Source: an uncultured Methanobrevibacter sp. | Lineage (GTDB): Archaea; Methanobacteriota; Methanobacteria; Methanobacteriales; Methanobacteriaceae | Direction: 5' to 3' | Assembly: GCF_900314695.1 (NCBI RefSeq) | Contig: NZ_OMWD01000001.1 | Location: forward strand, 1-64,000 | Length of the DNA stretch: 64,000 bases | In this document: positions 26,355 through 34,904 of the stretch, piece by piece | Layout of the letters: every line of letters starts with the position of its first letter | Position numbering within the stretch: position 1 is the first letter of the stretch | The notes under the pieces: model-generated | The model's database searches: none | Seen by the model: only the letters and a program-made list of their open reading frames with translations | Told to the model about the DNA's origin: nothing | Position numbers and translations under genes: made by a program

Positions 26355-27062
26355 ATGGATGCAATTAATATTTTATGGCAACTCGGAATACTGTCCGCAG
26401 TTTTAATTTTTGGAATCAAATTGGGCCTTGCTACAGGCCTTGCAAACATGTCAAAGAGATATTTGGCATTGGTGTCAATAGGATATGGTGGGGGAGTTTT
26501 AATATTGACGGAAATTTCCTCATTTTTCACAGATCAGATTACAGATTTAATTTATACTTACAATTTCGAATTTTTCTTAATCATGGCAATAATCATGATT
26601 TTGGCAGGAATATTTACAATAAGGGAGTATAAGGTATTTGAAAAAAATACTACTGCGGCCACTTGTATGGCAGTAGTTGCTCCATGTCCTTGTTGTTTTG
26701 GTTCCATTATAGTGAGTATAATGCTTGTTGCACCTACTGTAGGTTTAGGATTGATGAATTTAAGTGTAATTGTGGCTTTAGCATTAGTTTTAACAATCGT
26801 TGTAACTTATTATGCTTCTAATTACTTGGTAAAATTCATTGATAAACCTTATCCAATAGTATTAGGCAATTTCATGTTCTTTTTAGGAATTTATTTCCTG
26901 TTGTCCGCACTGTTTTTGCCGAATATTACTGCAATGATTCAAAATCCAATGGAAGCAATATCAATAGCATCTCCATATTCGTTAATTGGAGCATTAATAT
27001 TGGTACTTGTCGTAGTGGCTATTGGTGGAGTAATATCTAGGAGAAATAGTAATTTTAATTAG
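26355..27062 (+). CDS. DUF2162 predicted transporter-like membrane protein
   Basis: A 235-residue protein with about six to seven membrane helices, matching DUF2162, a family annotated only as a predicted transporter. A C-P-C-C-F-G motif (111-114) lies in or near a membrane segment and could bind metal or thiols. The overall pattern recalls LysE/cadmium-type or cytochrome-biogenesis-like permeases. I use ATG 26355, eleven bases after the CobN-like stop, with GGGTG six bases upstream. It is the second gene of the operon, eight bases before the ExbB-like gene. It is the best candidate for the permease of the system. Confidence 0.78.
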   Translation: MDAINILWQLGILSAVLIFGIKLGLATGLANMSKRYLALVSIGYGGGVLILTEISSFFTDQITDLIYTYNFEFFLIMAIIMILAGIFTIREYKVFEKNTTAATCMAVVAPCPCCFGSIIVSIMLVAPTVGLGLMNLSVIVALALVLTIVVTYYASNYLVKFIDKPYPIVLGNFMFFLGIYFLLSALFLPNITAMIQNPMEAISIASPYSLIGALILVLVVVAIGGVISRRNSNFN

Positions 27063-27070
27063 GTGATTTA

Positions 27071-27715
27071 ATGGTAACAACTATTCCTGGAAGTGAAGTA
27101 TTAACATCAACATTAAATATGATTTCACAAAGTCTGCAAATTCCTGTAATCATATTTTTGGTAGTTTTTGCAGTCTTTGCAGTACTTGCAATCGGAGGAT
27201 TGATTTCTGAATATACTTCAAGAAAGAAAATCACTCCCGAGCTAATTGAAGAATTAATCTATTCCATATCAAATGCAACCTCTTTAGATGAAATAAAAAA
27301 TGTTATTAAAAATGCAAATATTTATGAATCTCAAAAAGTTGTTTTAATTAAGATTTTACGTGCAAATTCTCTAACTCCGGAATCAAGACATGCCTTGGCT
27401 AAAAAATTAGTTGAATTTGAAGAAAATAAATTTGCAAAATCAATCGAGAGAACTGATGTTGTCACACGTATAGGGCCAACATTAGGGCTGATGGGTACTT
27501 TAATCCCTATGGGACCAGGTCTCGCTGCTTTAGGTGCTGGAGATGTAAATACATTGGCTAATGCTATTATTGTTGCTTTTGATACTACTGTTGTTGGTAT
27601 CGGTGCGGGAGCTGTAGCTTATTTTGTTTCCAAAGTAAGGCGTAGATGGTATGAAGAATACTTGTCCAATTTGGATGCGCTTGCAGATGCATTGCTTGAC
27701 AAATTAAACCAATAA
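27071..27715 (+). CDS. MotA/TolQ/ExbB-type proton channel protein
   Basis: A 214-residue protein with an N-terminal membrane helix (about 24-46), a cytoplasmic helical stretch, and two closely spaced C-terminal helices. The diagnostic R-I-G-P-T-L-G-L-M-G-T-L-I-P-M-G-P-G-L segment is followed by L-A-N-A-I-I-V-A-F-D-T-T-V-V-G-I-G. Relatives use ion flow to drive rotation or energise outer proteins (ExbB, TolQ, MotA). GGTGAT precedes the ATG by three bases. In this operon its ExbD-like partner is the next gene. The cell has no outer membrane, so the driven partner is probably the anchored CobN-like protein. Confidence 0.88.
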   Translation: MVTTIPGSEVLTSTLNMISQSLQIPVIIFLVVFAVFAVLAIGGLISEYTSRKKITPELIEELIYSISNATSLDEIKNVIKNANIYESQKVVLIKILRANSLTPESRHALAKKLVEFEENKFAKSIERTDVVTRIGPTLGLMGTLIPMGPGLAALGAGDVNTLANAIIVAFDTTVVGIGAGAVAYFVSKVRRRWYEEYLSNLDALADALLDKLNQ

Positions 27716-27727
27716 GGGGTTTTGCTG

Positions 27728-28060
27728 ATGGTTAGAGATAAATCTAAAAAACGTTTTTCAGAAGGTGAAGAAGACCCAATGGCCGGAACCTCAAACCTTG
27801 TAGATGCAATGCTTGTTATTGCTGTAGGCTTATTAATATTTGTTGTTATAAGCTGGAATATGCAGAGTGTGGTATTCCAAGATAATCAAAATCAGCAGAA
27901 AGCCATTCAGGAGTCTTCGCCTGATGTAACGGAAGTCAGTGAAGGACAAACATTGAATGAAACTCCCGAATCCTCTAACAGTTCAGGTCAGGGTTATATG
28001 GAAATGGGTAAAGTTTACAAGGATCCTTCAACGGGTAAGCTAATAATGGTTGAAGGTTAA
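27728..28060 (+). CDS. DUF2149 protein, ExbD/TolR-like
   Basis: A 110-residue single-pass protein. After a short charged N-terminus comes N-L-V-D26-A-M-L-V-I-A-V-G, closely similar to the ExbD/TolR/MotB motif in which one membrane Asp carries the proton. About 60 external residues follow, rich in Gln, Ser and Glu, ending Y-K-D-P-S-T-G-K-L-I-M. It lacks a folded peptidoglycan-binding domain. I choose ATG 27728, since GGGG lies eight bases upstream; TTG 27722 is too close to it. It completes a MotA-MotB or ExbB-ExbD-like pair with the preceding gene. Confidence 0.8.
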   Translation: MVRDKSKKRFSEGEEDPMAGTSNLVDAMLVIAVGLLIFVVISWNMQSVVFQDNQNQQKAIQESSPDVTEVSEGQTLNETPESSNSSGQGYMEMGKVYKDPSTGKLIMVEG

Positions 28061-28062
28061 GG

Positions 28063-28245
28063 GTAATACTTTTTGTTTTTAGCTATTTGCTAATTAGTAT
28101 TACTTTTTTCTTATTTTTTTAGAATATTTATTACTTTTTTTTAAAATAACCTTCAAATTATATATATTTTTCCATTTTTGAGAGCAAATACAAAGTTTTA
28201 TATGGGTATTACTTTATATTAATATAATAGTATTCTTAGTAATAT
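28063..28245. promoter_or_regulatory. GTATTAC/GTAATAC boxes and TATA box upstream of DUF3344 gene
   Basis: Boxes are at 28063-28069 (GTAATAC), 28097-28103 (GTATTAC), 28206-28212 (GTATTAC) and 28239-28245 (GTAATAT), plus a partial TATTAC near 28129. The 28206 box abuts a TATA-like TTTATATTAATAT, and the next box is 33 bases on. That is the geometry seen upstream of the CobN-like gene. It indicates that the two transcription units share a regulator. Confidence 0.6.
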
Positions 28246-28304
28246 AATTATCATTATTTTTATTATTACTAAATACTTGAGAAAAAATGTAATTAAGTGA
28301 GATT

Positions 28305-30932
28305 ATGAAAAATAAGAGTTTAATATTTTCAATATTTTTGGTTTTCATAATTGTTCTTAGTGTCAGTGCCATATCTGCTCAGGATGTGAACGATACTATT
28401 TCTACAACTGATGAAGAAACAGTTATTGGGGATGCTGAACAAGTTTCAGGAACTGTTTCTGGGGATGTTGATGTTGCAACTGAAAATCCATGGAATACAA
28501 CTGGAGAATTAAGTTATGACATCCCTGCTGATGCTAAAACAATTAAAAGTGCTGATGTTTATGTGAATGTTTATGGTGGTAGTGCTAAAAATACTCATGG
28601 TGCAAATGCAAACATAAGTATTTCAACAGCTAATGGAAATGAAAGTTACTCTGAATCCTTATGGACTGAAGATGGATCAGCTGACGGTACTGTTTACACA
28701 TTAAATAATCATACTACAAAATGTTATTCAGATTATATGATTCATTATGATGTAACAAGTTTATTAAATGGATTAAACGGAACTAATTTAAAAATTAAAG
28801 TTGATACATTTAAAATGGAAAATAAAACATTTGATGGTAGAATAAAGTTAATGGGGTTAGTTTTGGCATATGATGACGGTGATAATGATATCGTTAATTA
28901 TTGGGTAAATGATAATCAAATTTGGACAAATTCAAATACAACCCTCATTTTTGATACTTCTGCATTAACTGAGGTATTGGATATGTCTTTAACCAATATT
29001 GCTCTTTCCAGTCAGGATGCTACTTATCTGTTGAATGGTGAATTTTTAACAGATGCTGAGCACAAATCCGGTAATTATTATCAATATAACAAATGGAATA
29101 TTGCTGATTACTTCAACAGCAGTAAAAAAACTGAATTCACTGCTATTGGAACAGCTGGAAGTTATGGTGTATCTTATAAAAATGTTTTATCTGTATTAAC
29201 TGCTAAACCTGGTGTTGTCCAAGCTAGTGTTTCTTTAGCCAGTGAACGTAAAAATTCTAATTTGGATATTATTTATCCAGGTACTTTTAATCAATTTACC
29301 ATCAATGTAAATACAAATAAAAACGGTAAATATGTCATTAGATTATTGGCAGATGGTAATGTTGTAAATTCCACTGAAGTTTATATAAATTCTAGTTCCA
29401 AAAAAATAACTTTAATGGATGAGACCGTAAGGCCTGTTGATAATACTACTGTTTCCACCGGTGCCGGCGGTTCTTATAATAAGGTTAATTATACTGTTCA
29501 GTTATTCTTAAAAGATGAGCTTTTAAACGAATCATCTATTAATGCAGCTATTTTATATAATGGTTATTTATCTAAAGACTATGCTTATCCTAACACTGGT
29601 TTGGAATCATTCTTGAATGTTACTATTTCCGGTGACATTGTCATTGATGTGGCTGGTGCTTATGCTAGTGGTACTAATAATAGGGTTGATACATGGAATG
29701 TAGCTTTAACTAATGATTCAACTATTGTTAAAGCATTCGTTTATGCTCCATATTGTTATGGTGGTGCTGATGATGAAAACTTATACAATGTGACATTTAA
29801 TGGTGTAAAACCATCTGTTGTTTCATTTAGTAGGGATCAAGCAAATATCGTATCTACTTCAGGTTATGGATTAATTGTTTATGATGTAACTGATTCAATC
29901 AAAGATGGAGAAAATACTTTCGTTTTAAACAAAACTCACTCAACCGGTGCATATCCAAGTATTTTAATTTACCTATACAATACTACTGGCAGTCCAATCA
30001 TTAAAAATGTATATATTTATAATGGTGCTGATCTTGTTGGTATGACTGGTAATGGTGCTAATAGGCCTATTTCTGTAGATTCAGTATTGAAAATTGATTC
30101 TTCCGATGTTGCTAGTGCTGTTGCATATATTTTCGGTGCTGGTGCTAAGGATGATAGGGCATCTATTGTTGTTAATGGCGAAAAAGATGATGATGCTTGG
30201 AATACTAATTTAAGTGACCAAGTTAATGTTTATGCTAAAGATATAAGCAAAACTGTTAAAAACAATAATGAAATTTCCATTATTCTCAACAATAACATGT
30301 TTACTGCATTACAGCAAATTGTCGTCTTAACCAAAAAAGAAACTCCTGTTGTTGTAAAAAATGAAACTGAAATCACTGCCCCAAGTGTAACAAAAGTTTA
30401 CAATGTAGCTAAAAACTTAGTTGTCACTTTAAAAGATGTTAATGGTAAAGTTATTTCAGGTGCTAAAGTTATTATTACCTTGAATGGTAAAACTTACACC
30501 AAACCTACAAACGCTAAAGGTCAAGCTATTTTGGACCTTCCTAATTTAGCTCCTAAAAATTATAAAGTATCAGTTAAATTTGCAGGAGATTCTAAATACA
30601 AAGCATCTAACTTAAGCACTGCTAAAGTTGTTGTTAAAAAGGCTAATCCTAAAATGTCTGGTAAAACCAAAGTGACTTACAAAGTTAAAACAAAAACTAA
30701 AAAGTACGCTATTGTCTTGAAAAACAACAAAAAACAAGCCATGAAAAAAGTTAAAGTCACCTTAAAAGTTAAAGGTAAAACTTATAAGGCAACTACCAAT
30801 GCAAAAGGTAAAGCTGTATTTAAGATTACCAAATTAACTAAAAAAGGTAAATACACTGCTAAAGTTAGATTTGCAGGTAACAAATACTATAGTGCTTTAA
30901 ATAAAACAGTTAAAATTACTGTTAAAAAATAG
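28305..30932 (+). CDS. Secreted DUF3344 / Ig-like repeat surface protein
   Basis: An 875-residue exported protein. It has a signal peptide (1-25, ending A-I-S-A) and a DUF3344-like beta-rich region over about residues 45-330, with D-V-Y-V-N-V-Y and G-L-V-L-A-Y-D-D motifs. A partly repeated second copy (about 440-680, again W-N and L-I-V-Y-D-V-T blocks) and two C-terminal Ig-like domains (about 690-775 and 780-875) follow. The last is very Lys-rich and could bind the negatively charged wall. No membrane anchor is seen. The operator-like boxes shared with the CobN-like operon, and its position directly downstream, suggest a partner in the same process, for example an external ligand-binding protein. 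The ligand is unknown. Confidence 0.8.
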   Translation: MKNKSLIFSIFLVFIIVLSVSAISAQDVNDTISTTDEETVIGDAEQVSGTVSGDVDVATENPWNTTGELSYDIPADAKTIKSADVYVNVYGGSAKNTHGANANISISTANGNESYSESLWTEDGSADGTVYTLNNHTTKCYSDYMIHYDVTSLLNGLNGTNLKIKVDTFKMENKTFDGRIKLMGLVLAYDDGDNDIVNYWVNDNQIWTNSNTTLIFDTSALTEVLDMSLTNIALSSQDATYLLNGEFLTDAEHKSGNYYQYNKWNIADYFNSSKKTEFTAIGTAGSYGVSYKNVLSVLTAKPGVVQASVSLASERKNSNLDIIYPGTFNQFTINVNTNKNGKYVIRLLADGNVVNSTEVYINSSSKKITLMDETVRPVDNTTVSTGAGGSYNKVNYTVQLFLKDELLNESSINAAILYNGYLSKDYAYPNTGLESFLNVTISGDIVIDVAGAYASGTNNRVDTWNVALTNDSTIVKAFVYAPYCYGGADDENLYNVTFNGVKPSVVSFSRDQANIVSTSGYGLIVYDVTDSIKDGENTFVLNKTHSTGAYPSILIYLYNTTGSPIIKNVYIYNGADLVGMTGNGANRPISVDSVLKIDSSDVASAVAYIFGAGAKDDRASIVVNGEKDDDAWNTNLSDQVNVYAKDISKTVKNNNEISIILNNNMFTALQQIVVLTKKETPVVVKNETEITAPSVTKVYNVAKNLVVTLKDVNGKVISGAKVIITLNGKTYTKPTNAKGQAILDLPNLAPKNYKVSVKFAGDSKYKASNLSTAKVVVKKANPKMSGKTKVTYKVKTKTKKYAIVLKNNKKQAMKKVKVTLKVKGKTYKATTNAKGKAVFKITKLTKKGKYTAKVRFAGNKYYSALNKTVKITVKK

Positions 30933-30967
30933 GGATTAATTTCTCTATTTGATTTTTCTTTTTTTTT
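30927..30967 (+). terminator. Stem-loop plus T-run after DUF3344 gene
   Basis: AAATAG (30927-30932, including the stop) pairs with CTATTT (30945-30950), and GATTTTTCTTTTTTTTT follows. Confidence 0.55.
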
Positions 30968-31016
30968 ATTTCTCAAATTACCAACTTATTTTAACTAATT
31001 TTCACATAGTATCTTT

Positions 31017-31601
31017 ATGAAAATATTTGGAATTTGTGCAAGTCCTCGCAACAATACTACAGAATATGTTTTAAAAAATGCATTGGCTAAACTTGAGAGT
31101 CATAATTTTGATACTGAAATGTTTACTTGCATGGGAAAGGAAATTAAACCTTGCATGCATTGTGATTACTGTTTGGAAAATAAGAAATGCATTATCGAGG
31201 ATGATATGTCAAGTGTTTATGAGGGTCTTCAGGGTGCTGATGGGATAATATTGGCCACTCCTATTCAAAGTGGGGGAATAAGTTCTAACTTGGCATCAAT
31301 CATGGATAGAACACGTGCTCTTGAAGCTGTTGATTACAATTTGCTGAGGGGAAAAATTGGCATGAGTATTGCCGTTGGTGGTGACAGAACCGGCGGTCAG
31401 GATTTTGCACATCTGAAAAATATTACATACTTCATGATTCACGGTATAATTCCTGTAAGTGGTGGACCTTTCGGCTCTAATTTGGGTGCTTCTTTTTGGT
31501 CAAATGATTCAATTGACGATATTAAAGAGGATGATTATGGAATGGACTCACTGGATCGGACTTTACATGAATTTGAAAATTTTTTAAATAAGTACATTTA
31601 A
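31017..31601 (+). CDS. Iron-sulfur flavoprotein, NADPH-dependent FMN reductase fold
   Basis: A 194-residue flavodoxin-fold protein. The phosphate loop S-P-R-N-N-T-T (9-15) binds FMN. The cluster motif C46-x2-C49-x2-C52-x5-C58 is that of methanogen iron-sulfur flavoproteins (Isf), which carry a [4Fe-4S] cluster and reduce oxygen, peroxide or other acceptors with ferredoxin. A G-G-D-R-T-G-G-Q motif is near residue 120. It is separately transcribed; the upstream region has no clear ribosome-binding site. The physiological substrate is unknown. Confidence 0.87.
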   Translation: MKIFGICASPRNNTTEYVLKNALAKLESHNFDTEMFTCMGKEIKPCMHCDYCLENKKCIIEDDMSSVYEGLQGADGIILATPIQSGGISSNLASIMDRTRALEAVDYNLLRGKIGMSIAVGGDRTGGQDFAHLKNITYFMIHGIIPVSGGPFGSNLGASFWSNDSIDDIKEDDYGMDSLDRTLHEFENFLNKYI

Positions 31602-31649
31602 ATAGTACAATCTATTATATTATAAGTAACTAATTTTTAAGGGTATATT

Positions 31650-33215
31650 ATGGGAAATAAGTTGGTAAGAGGTAGTTTGATAATTTTCATTGGTAACATA
31701 ATTTTCCGTATCGGTGGTTACCTTTACCGTTTTTTAATGGCAACACTTTTAGGTCCTACTGGTACTGGTATTCTTGGAATTACCATGTCTTATCAAGGTA
31801 TTTTTCAAACTTTGGCTTCAGGAGGGCTTCCTCCAGCAATATCCAAATATATTGCAGAATATGAGGCTGTAGATGATCATAATATGGCCAGACAGACGGT
31901 GTATACGTCTTTAAAGATGATGATATTTATAGGCCTGGTTTTGGGAGTTTTAATGATTTTTGTTATTGCTCCACTTATGGCGAATGTCTTTTTAAAAAAG
32001 CCTGAAACATTAGTTCCAATTCAAATTATTGGGTGCATAACTCCGTTCAGTGTAATTTTGGGTGGTTTAAGAGGTGCATTCCAAGGTGTATATAAAATGG
32101 AATATATCGTTTATACCCGTGCTGTAGAGCAATTGTTCATGATTTTATTCGCTGTTGGCTTTATTTTAATGGGTTTATCAGTTGTAGGTGCTGTATGGGG
32201 TACCGTAATCGGTTATGCTCTTGCGGCTTTCACTGCCGTTTATATTTTTAAAGTTTATATGCCGAAATATATTCCACAATACAGTGATGATTTTCATTTC
32301 TCATTTTCCCAAGAGCTGAAGCTGGCTGTCATGTTAATCAAGTTCGCTATTCCTGTTATCATTACAGCTATTGCTGAAATGCTTATCTTCAATATCTGTA
32401 CCTTGGTTATGGGTAAGTTTTTAACACTTGAAAGCGTCGGATTTTTCACTGCGGCAGATCCTATTTCCAGACTTCCTTTAATGATTTCCATTTCTGTTGC
32501 GACTACAATTCTGCCTGCTTCATCTGAAGCATTCAAACTCCATGATATAGAAGCACTTCAGAAGTATGTTGGTCAATCTTATAAGATTTCATTACTCTTT
32601 GTAGTTCCAATGTGTATTGGTCTTGCCCTATTCGCCGTTCCTACTTTACAGGTATTTTACTTTAAAAATCCTTCTTATGTTAATGGTGCTGCTGCTTTAG
32701 GAATATTGGCTATTGGAATGACATTCTATTCTATTTTCGCTATTTCCACAAGTATTGTTCAGGGTGTTGGAAATCCTAGAATTCCAATGTACATATTGGT
32801 ATTCGGTTCAATTGCAACCGGAGTTCTTTCTTGGATTTTAGCTCCGATTTTAGGAATCGCTGGTGGTGCAACTGCAACCACAATTGCCTGCTTCCTTATG
32901 ATGGTTCCATGCGTTTATTTTGTATTTAAGCTTACTGAAACCAAAGCTCCAACGATGGCTGTTGTAAAAATATTGATTGCAACATTTATTATGGGGGCAG
33001 TAGGTTATTTCATTCCTAAAACACCTATATGGTTATTCCCAGGAATTATATTCTGTATGATCGTTTATTTCTTTTCATTGATTTTGGTTAAGTTTTTTGC
33101 CAAAGAAGATATTGCGACATTAAGGGGTTATTCATCTAAATTGGGTCCTCTTGCTAAAATAGTTAATAAACTTTTAAATCTTGTTGAAAAAATTGAATTT
33201 AGAAATAAATCATAA
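31650..33215 (+). CDS. Polysaccharide/lipid-linked oligosaccharide flippase (PST/MurJ-like)
   Basis: A 521-residue MOP-superfamily membrane protein with about 14 helices. It starts with R-G-S-L-I-I-F-I-G-N, followed by T-G-I-L-G-I-T-M-S-Y, typical of polysaccharide transporter (PST, Wzx/SpoVB-like) flippases. It probably moves lipid-linked wall or glycan units across the membrane; in a pseudomurein organism a role in wall precursor export is reasonable but unproved. AAGGGT precedes the ATG. It is followed by a ModE-like gene about 60 bases on. Confidence 0.85.
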   Translation: MGNKLVRGSLIIFIGNIIFRIGGYLYRFLMATLLGPTGTGILGITMSYQGIFQTLASGGLPPAISKYIAEYEAVDDHNMARQTVYTSLKMMIFIGLVLGVLMIFVIAPLMANVFLKKPETLVPIQIIGCITPFSVILGGLRGAFQGVYKMEYIVYTRAVEQLFMILFAVGFILMGLSVVGAVWGTVIGYALAAFTAVYIFKVYMPKYIPQYSDDFHFSFSQELKLAVMLIKFAIPVIITAIAEMLIFNICTLVMGKFLTLESVGFFTAADPISRLPLMISISVATTILPASSEAFKLHDIEALQKYVGQSYKISLLFVVPMCIGLALFAVPTLQVFYFKNPSYVNGAAALGILAIGMTFYSIFAISTSIVQGVGNPRIPMYILVFGSIATGVLSWILAPILGIAGGATATTIACFLMMVPCVYFVFKLTETKAPTMAVVKILIATFIMGAVGYFIPKTPIWLFPGIIFCMIVYFFSLILVKFFAKEDIATLRGYSSKLGPLAKIVNKLLNLVEKIEFRNKS

Positions 33216-33276
33216 GAAAAGTTATTTAATATATAAAAAATATAAACAATATCAGTTATAATTGGGGGATTATAAT

Positions 33277-33969
33277 ATGACTGATGTAAAAGCAGGGGTT
33301 GAATATAAAATTAATGTTGATGGCAATTCTTTCTTGCTGGACAGTAAAAAATTCAGACTTTTAGAATCAATTCTGGATACTGGTTCTCTTACTGCGGCGG
33401 CAAAGTCCATCGATGTTTCTTATAGGACTGCATTAAATTATATTGATAAAATTGAATCATCACTCGATGTTAAAATTGTCAGTACCACTAAAGGCGGTAA
33501 AGGTGGTGGTGGAGGAACATCACTCACTGAAGAAGGTTACTCAATTTTAAAAGAATGTAAAAAAATCAATGCCATTATGGAACTTCATAAGGATGTTAAT
33601 GAAATTGAAGCGGAAGTAATTAAAGTTGATGATGCTAAAGGTGTCATGACAATTAAAATGCATGATTTTGAAATCAATGCTCCTTTGAATAGGAATTATG
33701 AAGTTGGAGACAAGCTATTGGCATTGATAAGTTATGATAATATTTTCTTAATGTTGGAACCTCAAACATCCAGTATACGCAATATCCTGAAAGGACAAAT
33801 TGTTGAAATGAGACTTCAAAATGAAGTTATTCGTGTTAAAATTGATGTTGGAGGAGTTTATCTATTTTCAGACATTACTTTATCTGCAGAAAAGGAATTA
33901 AATCTCAGTATTGGAAAAGAAGTCTTTGTAGGATTTAAAGCAATGTCTGTAGCTACTTTAAAATTATAA
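33277..33969 (+). CDS. ModE-like transcriptional regulator with MOP domains
   Basis: A 230-residue protein. The N-terminal winged helix-turn-helix of the ModE/LysR type (residues 18-75, K-F-R-L-L-E-S-I-L-D-T-G-S-L-T-A-A-A-K-S) is followed by a Gly-rich wing (G-G-K-G-G-G-G-G-T). Two MOP (molybdate/tungstate-binding) domains cover about 100-165 and 168-230. Molybdate or tungstate bound at the MOP domains normally switches DNA binding. No Mo/W transporter is near; a ferredoxin gene lies 11 bases downstream. I start at ATG 33277 with GGGGGAT six bases upstream; an in-frame TTG at 33262 lies before that site. Confidence 0.88.
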   Translation: MTDVKAGVEYKINVDGNSFLLDSKKFRLLESILDTGSLTAAAKSIDVSYRTALNYIDKIESSLDVKIVSTTKGGKGGGGGTSLTEEGYSILKECKKINAIMELHKDVNEIEAEVIKVDDAKGVMTIKMHDFEINAPLNRNYEVGDKLLALISYDNIFLMLEPQTSSIRNILKGQIVEMRLQNEVIRVKIDVGGVYLFSDITLSAEKELNLSIGKEVFVGFKAMSVATLKL

Positions 33970-33980
33970 AAGGTGAAATT

Positions 33981-34181
33981 ATGTTGCAAATTTTAGTTGA
34001 TGAAGATAAATGTATTGGATGTGGGAACTGTTATGATATTTGTCCGAAAGCTGCTAAAATTTGGAAGATTGGTAGTGTAGCACATATATTGGATTTAAGA
34101 TATTGTCATGTTTGTACATTATGTGCAATGGAATGTCCTGTAGACTGTATTAAAATCATACGTCCGGGTGAAGAAGCTTAA
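33981..34181 (+). CDS. 2[4Fe-4S] ferredoxin
   Basis: A 66-residue electron carrier with two cluster motifs: C11-x2-C14-x2-C17-x3-C21-P and C42-x2-C45-x2-C48-x3-C52-P. The linker between them is longer than in clostridial ferredoxins, and an extra Cys56 is present. GGTGAAATT precedes the ATG. It is cotranscribed with the ModE-like gene, so it may serve a molybdenum- or tungsten-dependent enzyme such as formylmethanofuran dehydrogenase, which is an inference from context only. Confidence 0.92.
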   Translation: MLQILVDEDKCIGCGNCYDICPKAAKIWKIGSVAHILDLRYCHVCTLCAMECPVDCIKIIRPGEEA

Positions 34182-34220
34182 ATAATTAATGCTAAAATCA
34201 ATTATTTTGTAGGTTAGATT

Positions 34221-34799
34221 ATGAGTAGAATTTCAAATGTTTCAAGAAAAACTTCCGAAACAGACATTACTATAAAGATGAATCTTGATGGTGAAGGCAA
34301 ATACAATATTTCAACAGGAGTTAATTTCTTTAATCATATGTTGGAATCATTCTCAAAGCACAGCATGATTGATTTGGAAGTTGATGCTTCTGGGGATATC
34401 GAAATTGATGACCACCATACTATAGAGGATGTTGGAATATTGCTTGGTGAAGCTTTCCTACAGGCAATTGGTGATAAGAAAGGTATTAAAAGAATGGCAC
34501 ATGCTATTGTTCCGATGGATGAATCAGTTGCAACAGTTGCAATCGATATTAGCGGGCGCAGCTATTGTAATATGAATCTTGATTTCAAGAATGAAAAAAT
34601 AGGGGACATGACATCCGATATTGTAATCCACTTTTTCGAATCCTTTGCAGGTTCCGCTAAATTAAATATTTATGGGACAGTTGAGGGAGTAAATGATCAT
34701 CATAAGGCTGAAGCTGTTTTTAAAGCATTCGCCAAATCCTTAAAAGAAGCCATTAAAGTGGAGCATGATCAGATTCCTTCCACAAAAGGAGTATTATAG
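34221..34799 (+). CDS. hisB: Imidazoleglycerol-phosphate dehydratase
   Basis: Mn-dependent dehydration of imidazole glycerol phosphate in histidine synthesis. The 192 residues include F-F-N-H-M-L-E-S-F-S-K-H near residue 36, D-D-H-H-T-I-E-D near residue 60 and N-D-H-H-K-A-E-A-V-F-K-A near the C-terminus. These are the duplicated His motifs of the metal sites. It is monofunctional, without the phosphatase domain of enterobacterial HisB. Confidence 0.96.
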   Translation: MSRISNVSRKTSETDITIKMNLDGEGKYNISTGVNFFNHMLESFSKHSMIDLEVDASGDIEIDDHHTIEDVGILLGEAFLQAIGDKKGIKRMAHAIVPMDESVATVAIDISGRSYCNMNLDFKNEKIGDMTSDIVIHFFESFAGSAKLNIYGTVEGVNDHHKAEAVFKAFAKSLKEAIKVEHDQIPSTKGVL

Positions 34800-34860
34800 C
34801 TATTAAGTTAACTATCTTTTTTTTAATTATTTATAAAAATCTTAAAAATAGCTGTTTTTC

Positions 34861-34904
34861 TAAAAAAAGTAAAAAATAAAAAAAGTAAAGTAGCGTAAGC
34901 TACT
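34861..34904 (-). terminator. Terminator of mtd
   Basis: Read on the minus strand, the hairpin AGTAGC...GCTACT (34889-34904, loop of four) starts at the mtd stop codon. It is followed by two T-runs (plus-strand A-runs at 34862-34886). A strong terminator fits a highly expressed gene. Confidence 0.65.

Noticed and set aside
28061..28304. CRISPR-like repeats in the DUF3344 upstream region
   Set aside because: Boxes are only seven bases, in both orientations and adjacent to a TATA box; operator sites fit and no repeat-spacer pattern exists.
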